From Metopolophium dirhodum (taxonomy: Eukaryota > Arthropoda > Insecta > Hemiptera > Aphididae), in NCBI RefSeq assembly GCF_019925205.1, contig NC_083567.1, positions 3,224,001 to 3,288,000 of the forward strand: a DNA stretch of 64,000 nucleotides. Direction: 5' to 3'. Made by a program: the position numbers and the translations under genes. Numbering within the stretch: position 1 is the first letter of the stretch; every line of letters begins with the position of its first letter. Under the pieces are notes generated by a model. It did no database searches. It saw nothing but the letters and a program-made list of their open reading frames with translations, and had not been told where the DNA came from. Of this stretch, positions 41,001 to 53,162 are shown piece by piece.

Positions 41001-44000
41001 ACACTATATACGCATTAATTATTAAAAATAATAAAATATTAATAATATAATTATTCATGTATGTATTTATTTATTTATTTTTTTTTGGGTGGAAGGCGGT
41101 ACTCAGCAGACGAATGTAGCTTAGATGCAGGCAGAAAATCTTTAACGTTTGACTTATACGATAAGAAGCTCTCAGAGAGCATACACGACGTTCAAAAGAA
41201 ATTTCATGAAATCACTGTATGCGAAAACAGCACTGTCAAAGGTAAATATTGCTATACCAAATTTTTTTTTATAATTTTGTCAAGGAAATATTTTCTAAAA
41301 ATATGATTTTAAATATAAAAATCTATTAGGTACATACATATTATAATTAATAAATTTAGGTAATTTTTATACATATTGTAATGTAATTTAAAGTTAATTC
41401 TTCAGTTTAAATAGTAGGTAGTTCTTTTACAAAATTATGTTTTCTATATTCTATGTATACAACAATGAAAATAATAATAAAATACAATAGAAAATAATTA
41501 TTTTGTTATTATTATCTATCATGTAAAAAATGTTATAGGTAGGTAGCTAAATGCCTAAATTCACAACACGAAATTATTTGTTTAGAATTTGGTTATTATC
41601 TTTATTATTTCAATTTACATGGTATTGATGTACAGAAAAATTCATAATATATTAATTAATATACCTACCTGGATACCTATACCCACCTTACGATTAATAT
41701 CATTATCTAACACAATCCGTGTCATCACTTTTAATTGTTGTATACTTTCACAATTTTCACCACTAAACTAATTGTAATAAGAAACTGAAAGATTGTATAA
41801 TCTAATAAAACTCCAATTTAAAACAAAGCATAATATACTAATATGAAAACTTTATCTGTGTAATATAATTCTCCACTCACCAGATACTTGCTATTTTCTA
41901 CAGAGTTACTTTTTTATTACCAAAAATCGAACAATCATCAGTCATCTTTAAAATTTATTTTAGTTTATGAAATTGCATTTCGATGCAGTTTCTACGAGAT
42001 CATGTGTTACGATTTGGTTTTCCTATTCAATTTGTAACAGTTTATTTTGGAATACTGTTTCAGAGATGACACCAGAAATACCAGATCCACGAGTGCGAAC
42101 GCCACCAGAATTATCACGTGTAAATACCGATGACCCAGCCGAATGTGTTAAGCAGATGTTAAAAGCTGCTAGAGACATGGAGTTGGAATCAGTTGTTAAT
42201 ATTTTGACAAGCCATGATGAAGATTTTTTTAGAAATAATATCAATGACACTGATTCTACAGGTCGAGTATGTACTACCACAAAAATAATTATTTTAAAAT
42301 GTATACCAAATAAATGATAGTAAAAAAAATGAAACATAGTTAGAATAATATATTACCTAATATCCATTTCCATATATGAGTACCTAAATAAGTTACAACA
42401 ATAGAAAGAAAATTTTTTAAATTTTTAAATGTTTGATGCATAGTATGATATAAAATTATATATTAAATAATAACTAATAACTCCCTACTAAAAAACTAAG
42501 GCGTAGGTCATTTTTGTCATTTTTTAAGAAGGAAAAAATAAATGTGATACTTTAAATAAATATTGAATTACCTCATGACATTTGATAATAAATATTCTAA
42601 ATATAATGTAATCTAATATTATTGAATGGAGGTTTTACGCATAAGAACTAAGAAGTCTACAAGCTTGTACTCGTATAAAAGTAGGTACTTAAATGTACCT
42701 ACTTAAATTTGTTATTGGTAATTAAAAAATAATACTATTTATTTTCCTAACTTTTATTGACTTAACTATTAAAAAAAATAATAATATTTTTTGGTCGAGT
42801 GTTAAGTATTTATTATGACGTATGAGAAAATGTATATTTTTATGTAATTTTATGGATGTTGTTTTATTTACTCATAAATTGAAAAGCACTTGAAGAAACG
42901 CTAAACAACTAAAACGTTTTATTCGGCATCTTTATAGATTGAAATTAAATAACGATAGAAATAAGTGATAAGTATAATAATATTAAACTTCAAAACGTTG
43001 TAAAACCAACCAAAGTACTTCAGACATCCCTGTGTACTTCACCATGTGACATAATTTAATATCTGTAATTTAAAATATTTAAAAATAAAATAAATAATGT
43101 GGAAGATAAAATATACAACTTTATGTATAACTGTTTTTAAATAATATAGTGAGTTTTAAGTATTTAATTAATAATAAATATTAGTTATTTATTTTTTGGT
43201 TGGTATGGCAATTATAGGTATGTTATGTGAAAGATTAAATGTAAAACTGAAAAATGTTATATGTCGTCTTTAGGCAATATAAAACAGGGAATTATGTAGG
43301 CAAACGTAATGCTATAAATTTTTATCTTTGTTGGTACCTACCTATAACTACAAAAAAAAAGTAACTGGAAGAGTGGAAGACACTTTCGATCTTAAAAAAA
43401 GTTGCCACAAAACTTTTAAGGCACCCTTCTACCACCGTAAATTGTAATAATATTAAAAATATATAAGTCCAGGGATCCATTTAACTTATTACACTGATTT
43501 CTATCTGTTAGTATTTGAATTGTTGAAAAAACAACAAAATTATTTTTGTTTTTAACTTTTCTAATATCTTTATAGTTTTTAATCTCTAGTAAAAATATTT
43601 ATATCGTATTAATAAATTATTAAAATCTATAAAATATATCGAATATTGAATATTATTTTAATATTTATAGCAATTTAAATTTGAAAAAAGTAGTGTAGTA
43701 ATATGTACAACGCTCAGTCGTGTAAACGATCAGTACTAAATATTAATAATAATAATAATAATAATGCTTACAAAGTTACAAATAAATATCTATTAGGTAC
43801 CTATATTTGTTTGTTACTCACTATACCTGTTTATAAGTAATATTAATATAATTATTGTTTGATAATATTTGTGATCGGTCGTCAAATTATTGGAAATGCA
43901 TCTTATGATTAATAAAGTTTATATCTGAAATTTATAATGTTTACATACTTTTGTTTGATAAGAGTATGCATTACTGTTTTTACAGACGTTGTTGAGCTAC

Positions 44001-47000
44001 GTGTCATCGAGTGGCAGCGTCGAAATAGTCGAAGAGATATTTAGAGTACCGGACTTGGATTATAACAAACCGGACAATGAGGACAACACACCATTACATT
44101 TTGCATCGCAAGCAGGTTAGTATAATAATATGTAGTTATAGTTTGAACAGTGTTTTTTCAAGTTTGTTTGTAAACCATCATTTTTTTTTGAATTATTTGA
44201 ATGAAAAGAAAAAGAGGAAGTATACTGAGTAGATATACTAGTGGACTATTTATAATTTAAAATGTAAAATTAGAGTAAATGGTTATTATTATTTTGGCAG
44301 TTTGGCTACATTAATTAATGTTATGTTCAATTAAGTTTATAGTAATTACTAATTTCATAATACTATGAAAATAATTAAATACTTTCAAGATAATTACCTA
44401 TCCTAAACATATTTTTTAAAATATTTTCATCAACCTTTTTTTTTATATACCTATTAATATAATCATTAATGTTGATAAGTATCTACCAAATTTGTTGCAT
44501 TTTGATTAGGTACTTACATTTTCTTTTTATCCAACGTCCAATATTTTTAAATTATTTTCGACACTATCTCCGAAATGAACAACATTTACTTTTAGGTCAA
44601 TCCGAAATTGTGTGCCTGTTATTGAACAACTGTCTAAAACTAGAGATTGATGCCAGAAACTGTTTGGGCTTCACACCACTAATGAAGGCTGCTCTACAAG
44701 GGCGCACGAAATGCGCGAAATTTCTACTGTACGCAGGTATAAACTTAATACTTATTCAATACATAATAGTTAATAGGTTATCCCATCTTCTGTTATACTT
44801 TATACTTAATGACACCGCATGTTGATTCATTGAATTTCATAGTGTAGAAATAGTATCCAAAATAATAATGATATTTTAAAGAAATATCTTTTGTATCTTG
44901 GTATCTATATATTTTATAATTTATTACCTACTCATAATAATTGTTTAAATGTTATATAATAATTGGAAAATAATAATTTAGTATTGATTTAGTTGTACAT
45001 TTTAAGTTAGGTATATGTATCGGTTAATATTACACTCTGAGAATTATTGAGGGTGTTTTAAATGCTATTGGATATTAAAATCCCCTTCCTATATTATATA
45101 AATTGACTGTAAAATAGTACCCAGATTTAAATAACATTTATCGTGAGTATGTATAATAACTATATGGCTGTGTGCCAGCTCATTTATTTCCAATGATTTT
45201 TTTAAAATACATTTTTAAAGAATTATAGGTTGGATTATGTATATTAAAATATATACAATATATTTACTATTATTATTATTTAGAACACTAATATTGTAAT
45301 GTGAAGTTGTCCATCGAATGTATCAATGTTATAAAAAACAAAGTTTTAACTTGACGGTTGTAGGTGTTGAGCTGAAACAAGAAGGCCACAGAAATCGCCT
45401 AGGTAATGGTTGTTCTTATCCAGTTTCTTAGTCTATTAATAATAGTTTGAGTACGCCTGGAAAAAGCAAAACCATGATTCCGAGGGGTGTCGAACGGCTT
45501 AACTTATCTCAACTTATCGTTTGTGCTGTGTAATGTATTTCCATTTATTGTCATTGATTTTTTTAGGTTAGGTTGTATACTTATATATATATAAGGTTTT
45601 TCTATCAGGGTATGTTGTGGGCTCTACGTTTCTGTATGTGTATTAGTTGTTTTTTTGCCAGTTTTCTGGTTTTTTTTTTATTTCTGACGATATTGTTGTA
45701 TCCAGAAATCCAGGCGAATGAGAAAAACAAAAATGTCTGGAGTTTCTCTCATAATATATTTTTTTAAGATGCCTAATGCACTTAAAGAGTCCGAATTTAT
45801 AATTATTGATTGTTTTCTCATGATGGGAGCAATTTAGGTTAGGTTGCTTTTAGCAGTGCCAGTATTCCGCGTCTTTACTCTTTAGTCTTTATATACCTAA
45901 CTATTAATTTAGTATTAGATATGCCTATATGCATATAAATGCGTAAAATATTATATAACAGCATAGCCGTAGGTATAGGTCAATAGGACATGTTTAATGT
46001 ATATGACAACTTATCAATTTATATTGTTAGGTAGGTATAGGTAGGTATATCTTAAAATGTAAATAGTTAAATTTTGTCTTATTACTATTATTACTATATA
46101 CTATAGTCTATTGCATAATTATACATATAAATAATATTAATTATATACTTATTTTGTAGGCACGCCCAATTAACTGTTGAGTTATAATAACTTTTGATTA
46201 GAAGCTAATAAAATAAAAATATTTCAAAAAAAGTATTCTGCGGTACAACTATATTTTTGATATTGGAATGTTTATTTGATATTTGATTGTTGTCATTATA
46301 TTATGACAATTCTAGTTCTGGCGGTGTTTTTGGAAGCATATCAATTAGTGAGGGCGAGAGTCTTTGTCTTCGAAGAAAAAAAAATGAAAGATGTATTTGT
46401 ACGTTGCCAGATTTATTTATTTTTAAATTCCCTATTAAATTTAAGTGAATTAATTGATTTGGTATGTATTTTGGGATTTGATCAGAAAAACTTTGTTTAT
46501 TAAGTTTTTAATGTTGATATTTGTTTTTTTTGTAAGGCTAGATGCACAATTTCCATTGTACCTACTGAGCTGTCTATTGATTTATTCTAAGTATATTTTT
46601 GTCTTTTTTTTCTAGTGACATAAGTTAATAATGCTGTCAATTGGGCTACTTCTAAAAGCTTCAATAGCCATTCTAAAACTTGCATTGTGAATTTTGGTCT
46701 TGTGTTTTTAGAACTGTCTTTTGACTCCAGAATAAATTATTGAACCGTATTCTAGGCCGAAAGGATGATTAAGGCTTTGTGAATGCGTCTTTGAATTATG
46801 TTTTCGCGGCGCCCTAATTGGTAGGTACCTACTTAGTTTTATTTTATATTAATAAAGGTTAAAACTTAAAACTAATTAATTAAATTATGTTTTAAAAATA
46901 ATTATAATAAAATGTATAAATTTAATAGTTCCAGGTTAGTACCAGTTTTTAACTAAAAATTTTTTTTAGAATGTCTTATTGGCAAGGCTGGGCAAGTTAA

Positions 47001-50000
47001 TGATTTTTTTTAACTCAGTTAAGTTAAGTTAATATGCACCAATAACAAAAAGTTAAAAGTTAAAAGTTAATTTAACTATAAGTTAACTCAGTTAAGTTAA
47101 AAGTTAATACACACTTTTTATTAACTTTTTATTAAGATAAAAAAAGTTTATTTGTTTTCTCAACGCTGGCGTACTTAATTGTTTTCCAACCCAAAACTAA
47201 ATTATAGACTATAGTGTTTATACTTTATACAGTATTTCCATATAAGTTAAATTCCAATGATATAAATGTTTAAATTAAAACAATTCACGATAAATATTTT
47301 TTGACATGAAAACGAAATAGTCGGAAATAGTGAAATATAATAAAATTAAAAACAAAATAAATTAACTTACTTACCTGCCTACTTCTTAAAATGAAAAACT
47401 AATTCGTTAATTTCACGTTAATTAAAAAATAAATTTAGTAAGGTAACAGTTAAGTTAATGAAAAGCCAAAAGTAACAGTTAAGTTAAAAAGTTAATTTTA
47501 TTTTAACTTTTTAACTTAACTTTAACACTTTAATTCGTTAATGCCCAACCTTACTTATTCGATGTAATAAAATTTATAATTCAAATTATAAAAAATTCCA
47601 ACGTTCAAATTAATTTAGTGTGTTATATTTGCTCTATAGTCTGACACGAAACACGTTTTCTCAATTTCAAGGATATCTGTCTGACACTAATCTTGACGAT
47701 ATTTAGTGGATGCATTAGTGGCTTAGTGCATCTCTAAGTCCCAGCTTTCTAGATAATGATGTTATTATATTGCTTTATTTACCTACTTTGCGTTTTGACA
47801 TTTGGGCAACGTGATCAAAAGTTACAAATTACGAACACCGAATTCACTAACAAAAAAATACAATTATAAAAAGGTGGATAAGTGGATGTCGCTCTGCTGT
47901 ACAGTAGGTTACAAGTGGGTCACTGTAATGGATGGTGTTAAATTTGAATTCAATGATATAATATCATTGTATAAGAAAAACGATTCTGAGCGAAAACGGT
48001 CAGTCAGCCTATGATTTTACCAAGTATATTTGATGATATTATTGTGAATAAAGTAATTTATATATAACCTATTTACGTGGAGCCTTGTTTTAAATTTTCA
48101 ATCCTTACTACAAAATAATTATTAAATTTTAAATTTGATATATTTTGATACAATTTGAACTTTAAATCCTTATAAAAAAAAAACTGTGCCTATGTATTTT
48201 TAATATTTTTCAACTGCTATTAGAACGATATATCAGGAGCCTTATATTAAATTTTCACGCTTTTTTACCCAACAAATAAAAATTTATTGATATTTGTAGA
48301 AAAAAAAACTAAAAAAATTGTAAAGTAATAAAGTAATTTATATATAACCTAATTACGTGGACCCTTGTTTTAAATTTTCAATCCTTAGCTATAAAAGTTG
48401 AACATTTTATAAATTTTTAACTACAAAATAATTATTAAATTTTAAATTTAATACATTTTGTCAAAATTTGAACTTTAAATGCTTATAAAAAAAAATTGTG
48501 CCTATGTATTTTTAATATTTTTCAACTGCTATTGTAACAATATATCAGGAACCTTGCATTAAATGTTCATACTTTTGAAAACTACTGGGAAATGTTTACT
48601 TTTGACCCACAAAGTACCAACTAGATTCACTTTCCTATCAGAAAAGATACCATTGAAGAAAATCTAAGCATTTTTACTGTCCTAAAAGGTGATGACAGAC
48701 ACAGAAATAAAAAAAAACACACATTGTAAAATCAATACATTCATCGCTCCGCTCAGAATATAAAATAAAAATGTATTTTAAAACAAAAAAAAAATTTTTT
48801 CGTAAAAGTGATATTAAAATTATTATTGAAGAAAATCCAAGCACTTTTACTGTCCTAAAAGGTGATGACAGACACAAAAAAAAATTAAAAAAACACACAT
48901 CATTGTAAAATCAATACATTCATCGCTTCGCTCAGAATCTAAAAGAAGTTAAAGGAGTTCCAATATATTATTGGTATAATTCAATATTGTAACTGTTTAT
49001 CGTTATAGTTTACCTACTTTTTTATGGTGTTATAGTCTATAATATGGTTAAATAACCATACATATAAATAGTCTACGTACATTATAACTTATATTTAATT
49101 TAATAGCCAATATGTAAATCGTAAATGTTTATGTTAATATTATGCATTGAGTTTCAAAATAAATATATTGGATAGTTCAATAAACTCTGTTTGAATTGAT
49201 TTAGAAAGAGTTTTTTGACAGTATCTAATACTCAAACTGAATTTTCTGAAATTGAATATTTTGATAAAATATAGGTCTTATTTATGAGTAACTGTATACT
49301 ATTATGTAAAATTTCATCACTTCCGTAAATTAATTTACAACACCGGGAACGTTATGTTCCATTATTTATAGGTAACCTAGTTCATTATTATATTATGGGG
49401 TCGGCAAAGTGTTGCTTATTAACTAGGTATTAGCAGTACTACGCTTATAAATAATTATTATTCCACTCGTTGTCTGCTTGTTTATTTTATTCAACTTTAA
49501 TTCGATCGGTTCAAGATTATGACTCCGCAGTGGTTTGGTCTACAATTTTATTAGGTGAAAATAGATTATTGGAAAGTTTCCAGAACAGATTTTCAGATTT
49601 TGTTGGGTATACTTTAAAAATAAATCACCAACATCTTGTTTATGAGTCAGTATAATGGAAATATTAGACTTGTATATCCGCATATCCGTTAAAAGGGAAT
49701 TAGTTTAAGAGTATTAGAGGTTTTTTTCATAGCCTATAATTATTCAGATAAGGTCCCCTGGTAACTGAATTGAACTAATTGGGCTCTAACAGAAGTCTGT
49801 AATCATTCGATTTCAAAGTATTTCCCAAATCCAGATCTAATTTTCTTAACGGTTTCCCATGTACTAATAATTACATTGTGGTTTTTAAACTCTCTACAAA
49901 AGTAAACATTATATAGATTAGTTTGTCTGACAACGACATTGCGCATCCTATATATTTTTTTATTTTAGAAATTCTATTCAGAACTTCTATTTTACTGTTA

Positions 50001-52765
50001 AGTGTAAGGTATGTTAGATATTTTTCCTATTTACATTTATGGTATTTTATTTTGATATTACTTTTACCTATTATTACTTATTGCCTATTGGTTAACGATA
50101 CAATCACGCGTATTTTAAATTTCATTAAGTCCACAAAACGACGGTTAGGCCTTAGGCGTAAGTAAAAAATAAAATATAACTACGTCAGTTCACAAGCTGC
50201 AGGCTAAATTATTTTTGGGGATAGGCCGTTCGGGTTCAAAAATTGTTAAGTATTACTAAATTCTAAATATATACCTAATTTAAAAAATACATAATATATT
50301 GATAACTGGGTAATATTATTAAGTATTAATAATTGCAACACTCATTAATAATTGCCTATTAGTATTTCGGATGACCTATTAATAGTATTACTCACTTAAT
50401 AAACTTTTTTTTAAAACATTAAACAAATGCGGATCTTTTTATTTTATTTAAAAACTAAAAACTAAAATTATATTCGGCATCTAAATGTTGTTATCTTCTG
50501 TCTGTGTTGTGTAGGTACAACAGCAGCTTATGTTTTTTTTTTATAAAAAATGTTATCAATTACCAATGTAAATATTTTAGTAGTATCATTTGAGTAGATT
50601 ATAGTTTTATTTATTTGCGTCGTTCTTATACAGTATAAATATGACGTTAACACTTTTATCTTTTATAATATTTCGATAACGTTTACAAAAATATAAATAA
50701 ATTATCAGAGCTGTGAGTTTATTGCACTAAACTCATGGAATATGCACTCAAAAATAAGAAAATATTCACTAAGTCTTAGTGACTAAGAATTTCAAAATAT
50801 TATGCTAAATTAATTATTAGAATTATTTTTATCACAATTATTACAGTATAATATGGCTTGAAATGTATCTACCTAGGTAAGTACTAATAAATATTAAAAG
50901 CCAAGTATTAAAATTGTGAAAAAAAAAAGAAGGTATTTTAAGAAAAAAAATAGATAATCTTTAAAATTAAAATAATGTTGAAATAATTGATGCCGAATAT
51001 TTTTTTTTACACTTTTTTGAACAACCTATGAAGAACGTTGTACCTATTTAATTGTCCGTACGAAATGGGAAGGAAAATTTAAATTCTTACATGATTCAGG
51101 AACCAATTCGTATATACCCTTTGAAAAACACGGAAACGAATTAAAACGTTTCGGAATCAATTCGAATATTTCGAAAAGAATCACCCTACCTAATAATAAC
51201 CTGCTCCCGGTATAATCGACGGACGGTTAAGAATGTATTCTGTATTGTTAGTTGTTTTAAAAATAATGTTACATATATATTGTATAATGTAGGATATACC
51301 AGTTACCACCAAGTTCTATATACCAGTGTATAGTTAAAGTTTACTAATGCGCATAAAATTATCATTGTGAAAGCCACTGAAAGGAGAATATTATCGTCGT
51401 ATTCATTACCTACATAATACATACTATATATTATAAAAGTTCATTGTAAGCGTGCAGTGACCTATAATAGATACCGACGCTAACTTTAATAAATAATAAA
51501 ATATTTGATAAAGTCGTCTTACTTTTAAAAGGTTGATCTGAAATAATGTAGGTAGTGTACCTAATACCTAAAGTAGGTACCAACTATCATGGGTGTACTG
51601 TGTATACAGGGTGTAACTATTAATATTTTTTTTTTTTTTAATATAATTAATAGTCACTTGCGTCTAACAAATTACACACGTATAACATACAAAATATATT
51701 TTTATTTTTTAATACTAAAAATAAATTTTTTTTTATGTTTTTGGAAAAGTTAAAATAGCCAATTTGTTAATCTGATTAAAATAACGTTTATCTAAGTCAA
51801 GTAGTTTATTTTTTAGAATTTTTTTAATCATCAATTGTTTTTTGAGTAAATTAATTTAGAACGTAACAACTTTTTTCAAAATATTATTTTTGAGAATTTC
51901 CTGATATGAATATATTTCTTAAATTATTTACTATCCATATAATTTTCACAATTTTTGGCATACGTTTAAGTGCATTATTTTTTTATTTTTTTTTTCACCT
52001 TGAATAATATGGTCATTACCTATTTTTTCTATTGTTTGTTGTTAATATTATTTTGTATATATTATTATCTTTAAGTTTTACTTTGTGTGTTTTTATAAAA
52101 AGGGCTTGTCCTTGTCTATTTATGATAAATATAATAAGTAATAACTATTGTGACAAGAGCTATATAGTATATAAGCCCGCTTGACGTTTATTTATCTTGC
52201 AGGCGCTTCGCCCACCATGCGGGACACCGGTCGGGGCCTGCGGGCCGAACAGTGGGCCAGATTCTGCGGCCGGTACAATTGCGCGGACGCGATCGAGAAA
52301 CTGGCGCGCAACCGACTGCTGGAACGGACGACGTCGTACGGCCGGTGGGGCAGCGACCCGGAGCTGGGGCCGCACATGCTGATCAACGGCCGGCTGATGC
52401 AGCCGCCGGCCGCGTCCGCGGTGGCCACGCTCCAGCGTGCGGCCACGCAGCACCACCGCTCGATCAAGTCGAAACTGAAGCGGGCGTTCCGCACGTCGTC
52501 CAATCCTGACTCGAGCAGCGGCACCGCCAGCCAGTATTCGCTGGTGTCGCAGCTCACCGGCGCGGCCCTGTGCGCAAGCAGCCCCGCGTTGCCGGTGCAC
52601 ACGCGCGCCAGGCCCATGGTCAAGTCGTTGCTCAGACCGTTGACCGTGCCCAAGGTGACCGTCACGGGGCTGCAAGAACCGCTCCAACAGCAGCAACCAC
52701 CAGTCCCGTCGTCGCCGAACGCCGCCGATTCTCGGAACAAAAAACAGAAGAACAAAAAACGATGA
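26062..52765 (+). CDS. ANKRD33B: Ankyrin repeat domain-containing protein 33B-like, complete, 8 exons
   Basis: Exons 26062-26110, 31271-31371, 39920-40074, 41096-41241, 42064-42266, 43986-44115, 44596-44736 and 52203-52765 join in phase at GT-AG sites into 495 codons plus TGA. Human ANKRD33B is about the same length. Residues 1-165 are low-complexity and acidic. Ankyrin repeats span about 165-347, with TPLHFASQAGQSEIV, GFTPLMKAALQGRTKC, LLYAGASPTMRD and the family-typical last repeat GRGLRAEQWARFCGRY. The 150-residue tail is Ser/Pro/Ala-rich with SLLRPLTVPKVTV and ends in a basic KKQKNKKR. The GFTxLMKAAxQGRT block and the tail motif tie it to ANKRD33/ANKRD33B rather than a generic ankyrin protein. 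No signal peptide or membrane segment is seen. Function is unknown here; vertebrate relatives are reported from photoreceptors. Exon 8 is far more GC-rich than exons 1-7. Exon 1 (16 codons) is the least certain. Confidence 0.88.
27945..28250 (+). repeat. GATTCTGAGCG family, internally deleted copy
   Basis: A left end (TTTTAGATTCGGAGCG, GATTTTACAATGATGTG) continues to GTGAATCTAGTTGGTGC and GGGGTTTTTACGTAAAATTG. It then jumps to CTTCCACTTACCCAC, the far right linker end. The whole middle is missing, including the inverted motif. It lies in intron 1 of the ankyrin gene. Its left motif is mutated to GATTCGGAGCGGCTCCGATG, itself a small palindrome. Confidence 0.6.
28251..31270. other. Rest of ankyrin-gene intron 1
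   Basis: AT-rich intron with nothing recognised beyond a run of 15 G at 29231-29245 and simple AT-rich sequence. Confidence 0.45.
31681..31839. mobile_element. Small hairpin MITE in ankyrin-gene intron 2
   Basis: A 159-bp element with 23-bp terminal inverted repeats (31681-31703 and 31817-31839) that match at 20 of 23 positions. The left begins TTTTTACAGGGTGCATTGG; the right ends CCAACGCGCACTGTAAAAA. A target duplication is not clear, so I do not assign a superfamily. Confidence 0.65.
31900..38391. other. Most of ankyrin-gene intron 2
   Basis: AT-rich intron. A GC-richer patch at 31920-32110 contains a GGTTAGGTTAGGTT run and ends GCAGGCCCCTTAA, which recalls the end of the fold-back MITE at 10331. 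At 34943, ACAGGGTGATTCAAC opens a block to about 35430. Its inner TCAAATAATCATAACCCCCA resembles 3088-3110, so an old interspersed repeat is likely. A 67-codon frame at 33746-33949 and a pyrimidine-rich patch at 36940-36990 are not recognisable. Confidence 0.35.
38392..39722 (-). repeat. GATTCTGAGCG family, full copy next to a partial left end
   Basis: Read on the minus strand, a complete copy runs from 39722 (AGATTATGAGCGAAGCGATG) to about 38676, ending in the linker CACTTGTACCC and CTTACCCACCTTT. Its inner boundaries are inverted: GATTCTGAGCGAAG at 38783 and CTTCGCTCATAATC at 39705-39718. Directly adjoining, 38392-38672 is the left module of a second copy in the same orientation. The junction reads CAGGATCTAAAATATAAAGG, so the two are head-to-tail. 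It lies in intron 2 of the ankyrin gene. Confidence 0.7.
43744..43765. repeat. (AAT)n microsatellite
   Basis: About seven AAT units in intron 5 of the ankyrin gene. Confidence 0.9.
46500..46830 (-). mobile_element. LINE remnant (reverse transcriptase C-terminal region)
   Basis: On the minus strand, around 46760 down to 46612, the translation reads LEYGSIIYSGVKRQF, a stop, then KIHNASFRMAIEAFRSSPID. This is the conserved region after the reverse transcriptase palm in Jockey-like LINEs (the HNAGxRxATGAFRTSPI type). The in-frame stop and flanking decay make it dead. It lies in intron 7 of the ankyrin gene. The outer limits are approximate. Confidence 0.7.
46983..47553. mobile_element. hAT-like non-autonomous element
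   Basis: A 571-bp element with ends CAAGGCTGGGCAAGTTAA and, at the right, the reverse complement of TTAATGCCCAACCTTA. It is flanked by 8-bp direct repeats, CTTATTGG (46975-46982) and CTTATTCG (47554-47561), matching at 7 of 8 positions. The GGGCA-type ends and 8-bp duplication fit hAT. Both subterminal regions are packed with AGTTAA and GTTAAGTTAA motifs, a pattern expected of transposase binding sites. There is no coding frame. Confidence 0.8.
47868..48950 (-). repeat. GATTCTGAGCG family, composite copy with repeated modules
   Basis: The minus-strand right end is at 47868 (AAAAAGGTGGATAAG, the linker, then GATTCTGAGCGAAAACGG at 47982). The inner block TAAAGTAATTTATATA with TTACGTGG is present twice, at 48049 and 48329 (280-bp offset). 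The left module (GTCCTAAAAGGTGATGACAG to TCGCTCAGAATC) is also present twice, ending at about 48759 and 48942 (about 180-bp offset). The copy thus carries two internal duplications. It lies in intron 7 of the ankyrin gene. Confidence 0.75.
49452..50165 (+). mobile_element. LINE remnant, 3' coding end
   Basis: 49470-49652 reads CLFYSTLIRSVQDYDSAVVW and then LLESFQNRFSDFVGYTLKI. This matches the post-palm region of non-LTR reverse transcriptases (the LVRPxLEYxSxVW and LExVQxRFxxFxxY type). Further on, PCTNNYIVVFKLS and, at 50100-50163, a tail ending KSTKRRLGLRRK could be the element's C-terminus. Stops and shifts break the frame. It lies in intron 7 of the ankyrin gene and is a different lineage from the 46.6-kb remnant, judging by the residues. 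Confidence 0.6.
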
Positions 52766-52841
52766 TGGTAACCGATGAACTCGGGTTACGGTTTAATTAT
52801 TATTATAATGATTAAAATTATTTTTACGTGGTACAGGATAC

Positions 52842-52847
52842 AATAAA
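52842..52847 (+). promoter_or_regulatory. Poly(A) signal of the ankyrin-repeat gene
   Basis: AATAAA 77 bp after the stop codon, the first canonical signal downstream. Confidence 0.6.
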
Positions 52848-53162
52848 TATCGTGAATTACCCAATTTTTTCTTATAATATTATATAATAATATGCATTAC
52901 GCATAATACTGCTGCAGTACCTATACATATACAATATTATAGTCATGTAGACGCTGGGTACCTACCATATGAGTGCTGCTCGACACGCATTGAATTTTTT
53001 TGTTTTTGGGGTAAACAAATAATTCATTTGAAAACGTTTTTTATTCAACCAACAATTTATTAATGTAGGTAATGAATGTATTATGTATGGATGAAACAAT
53101 ACATAAACAATAAATTCGATTGGAAAGGGGTTTGGAAGCAGCGTATTTATTTCACGTTTTAG

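Noticed and set aside
52160..52815. Five overlapping long frames on both strands in the GC-rich exon
   Set aside because: Only the frame continuing in phase from exon 7 (LLYAG to ASPTMRD) fits. The others are shadows caused by high GC and few stops.
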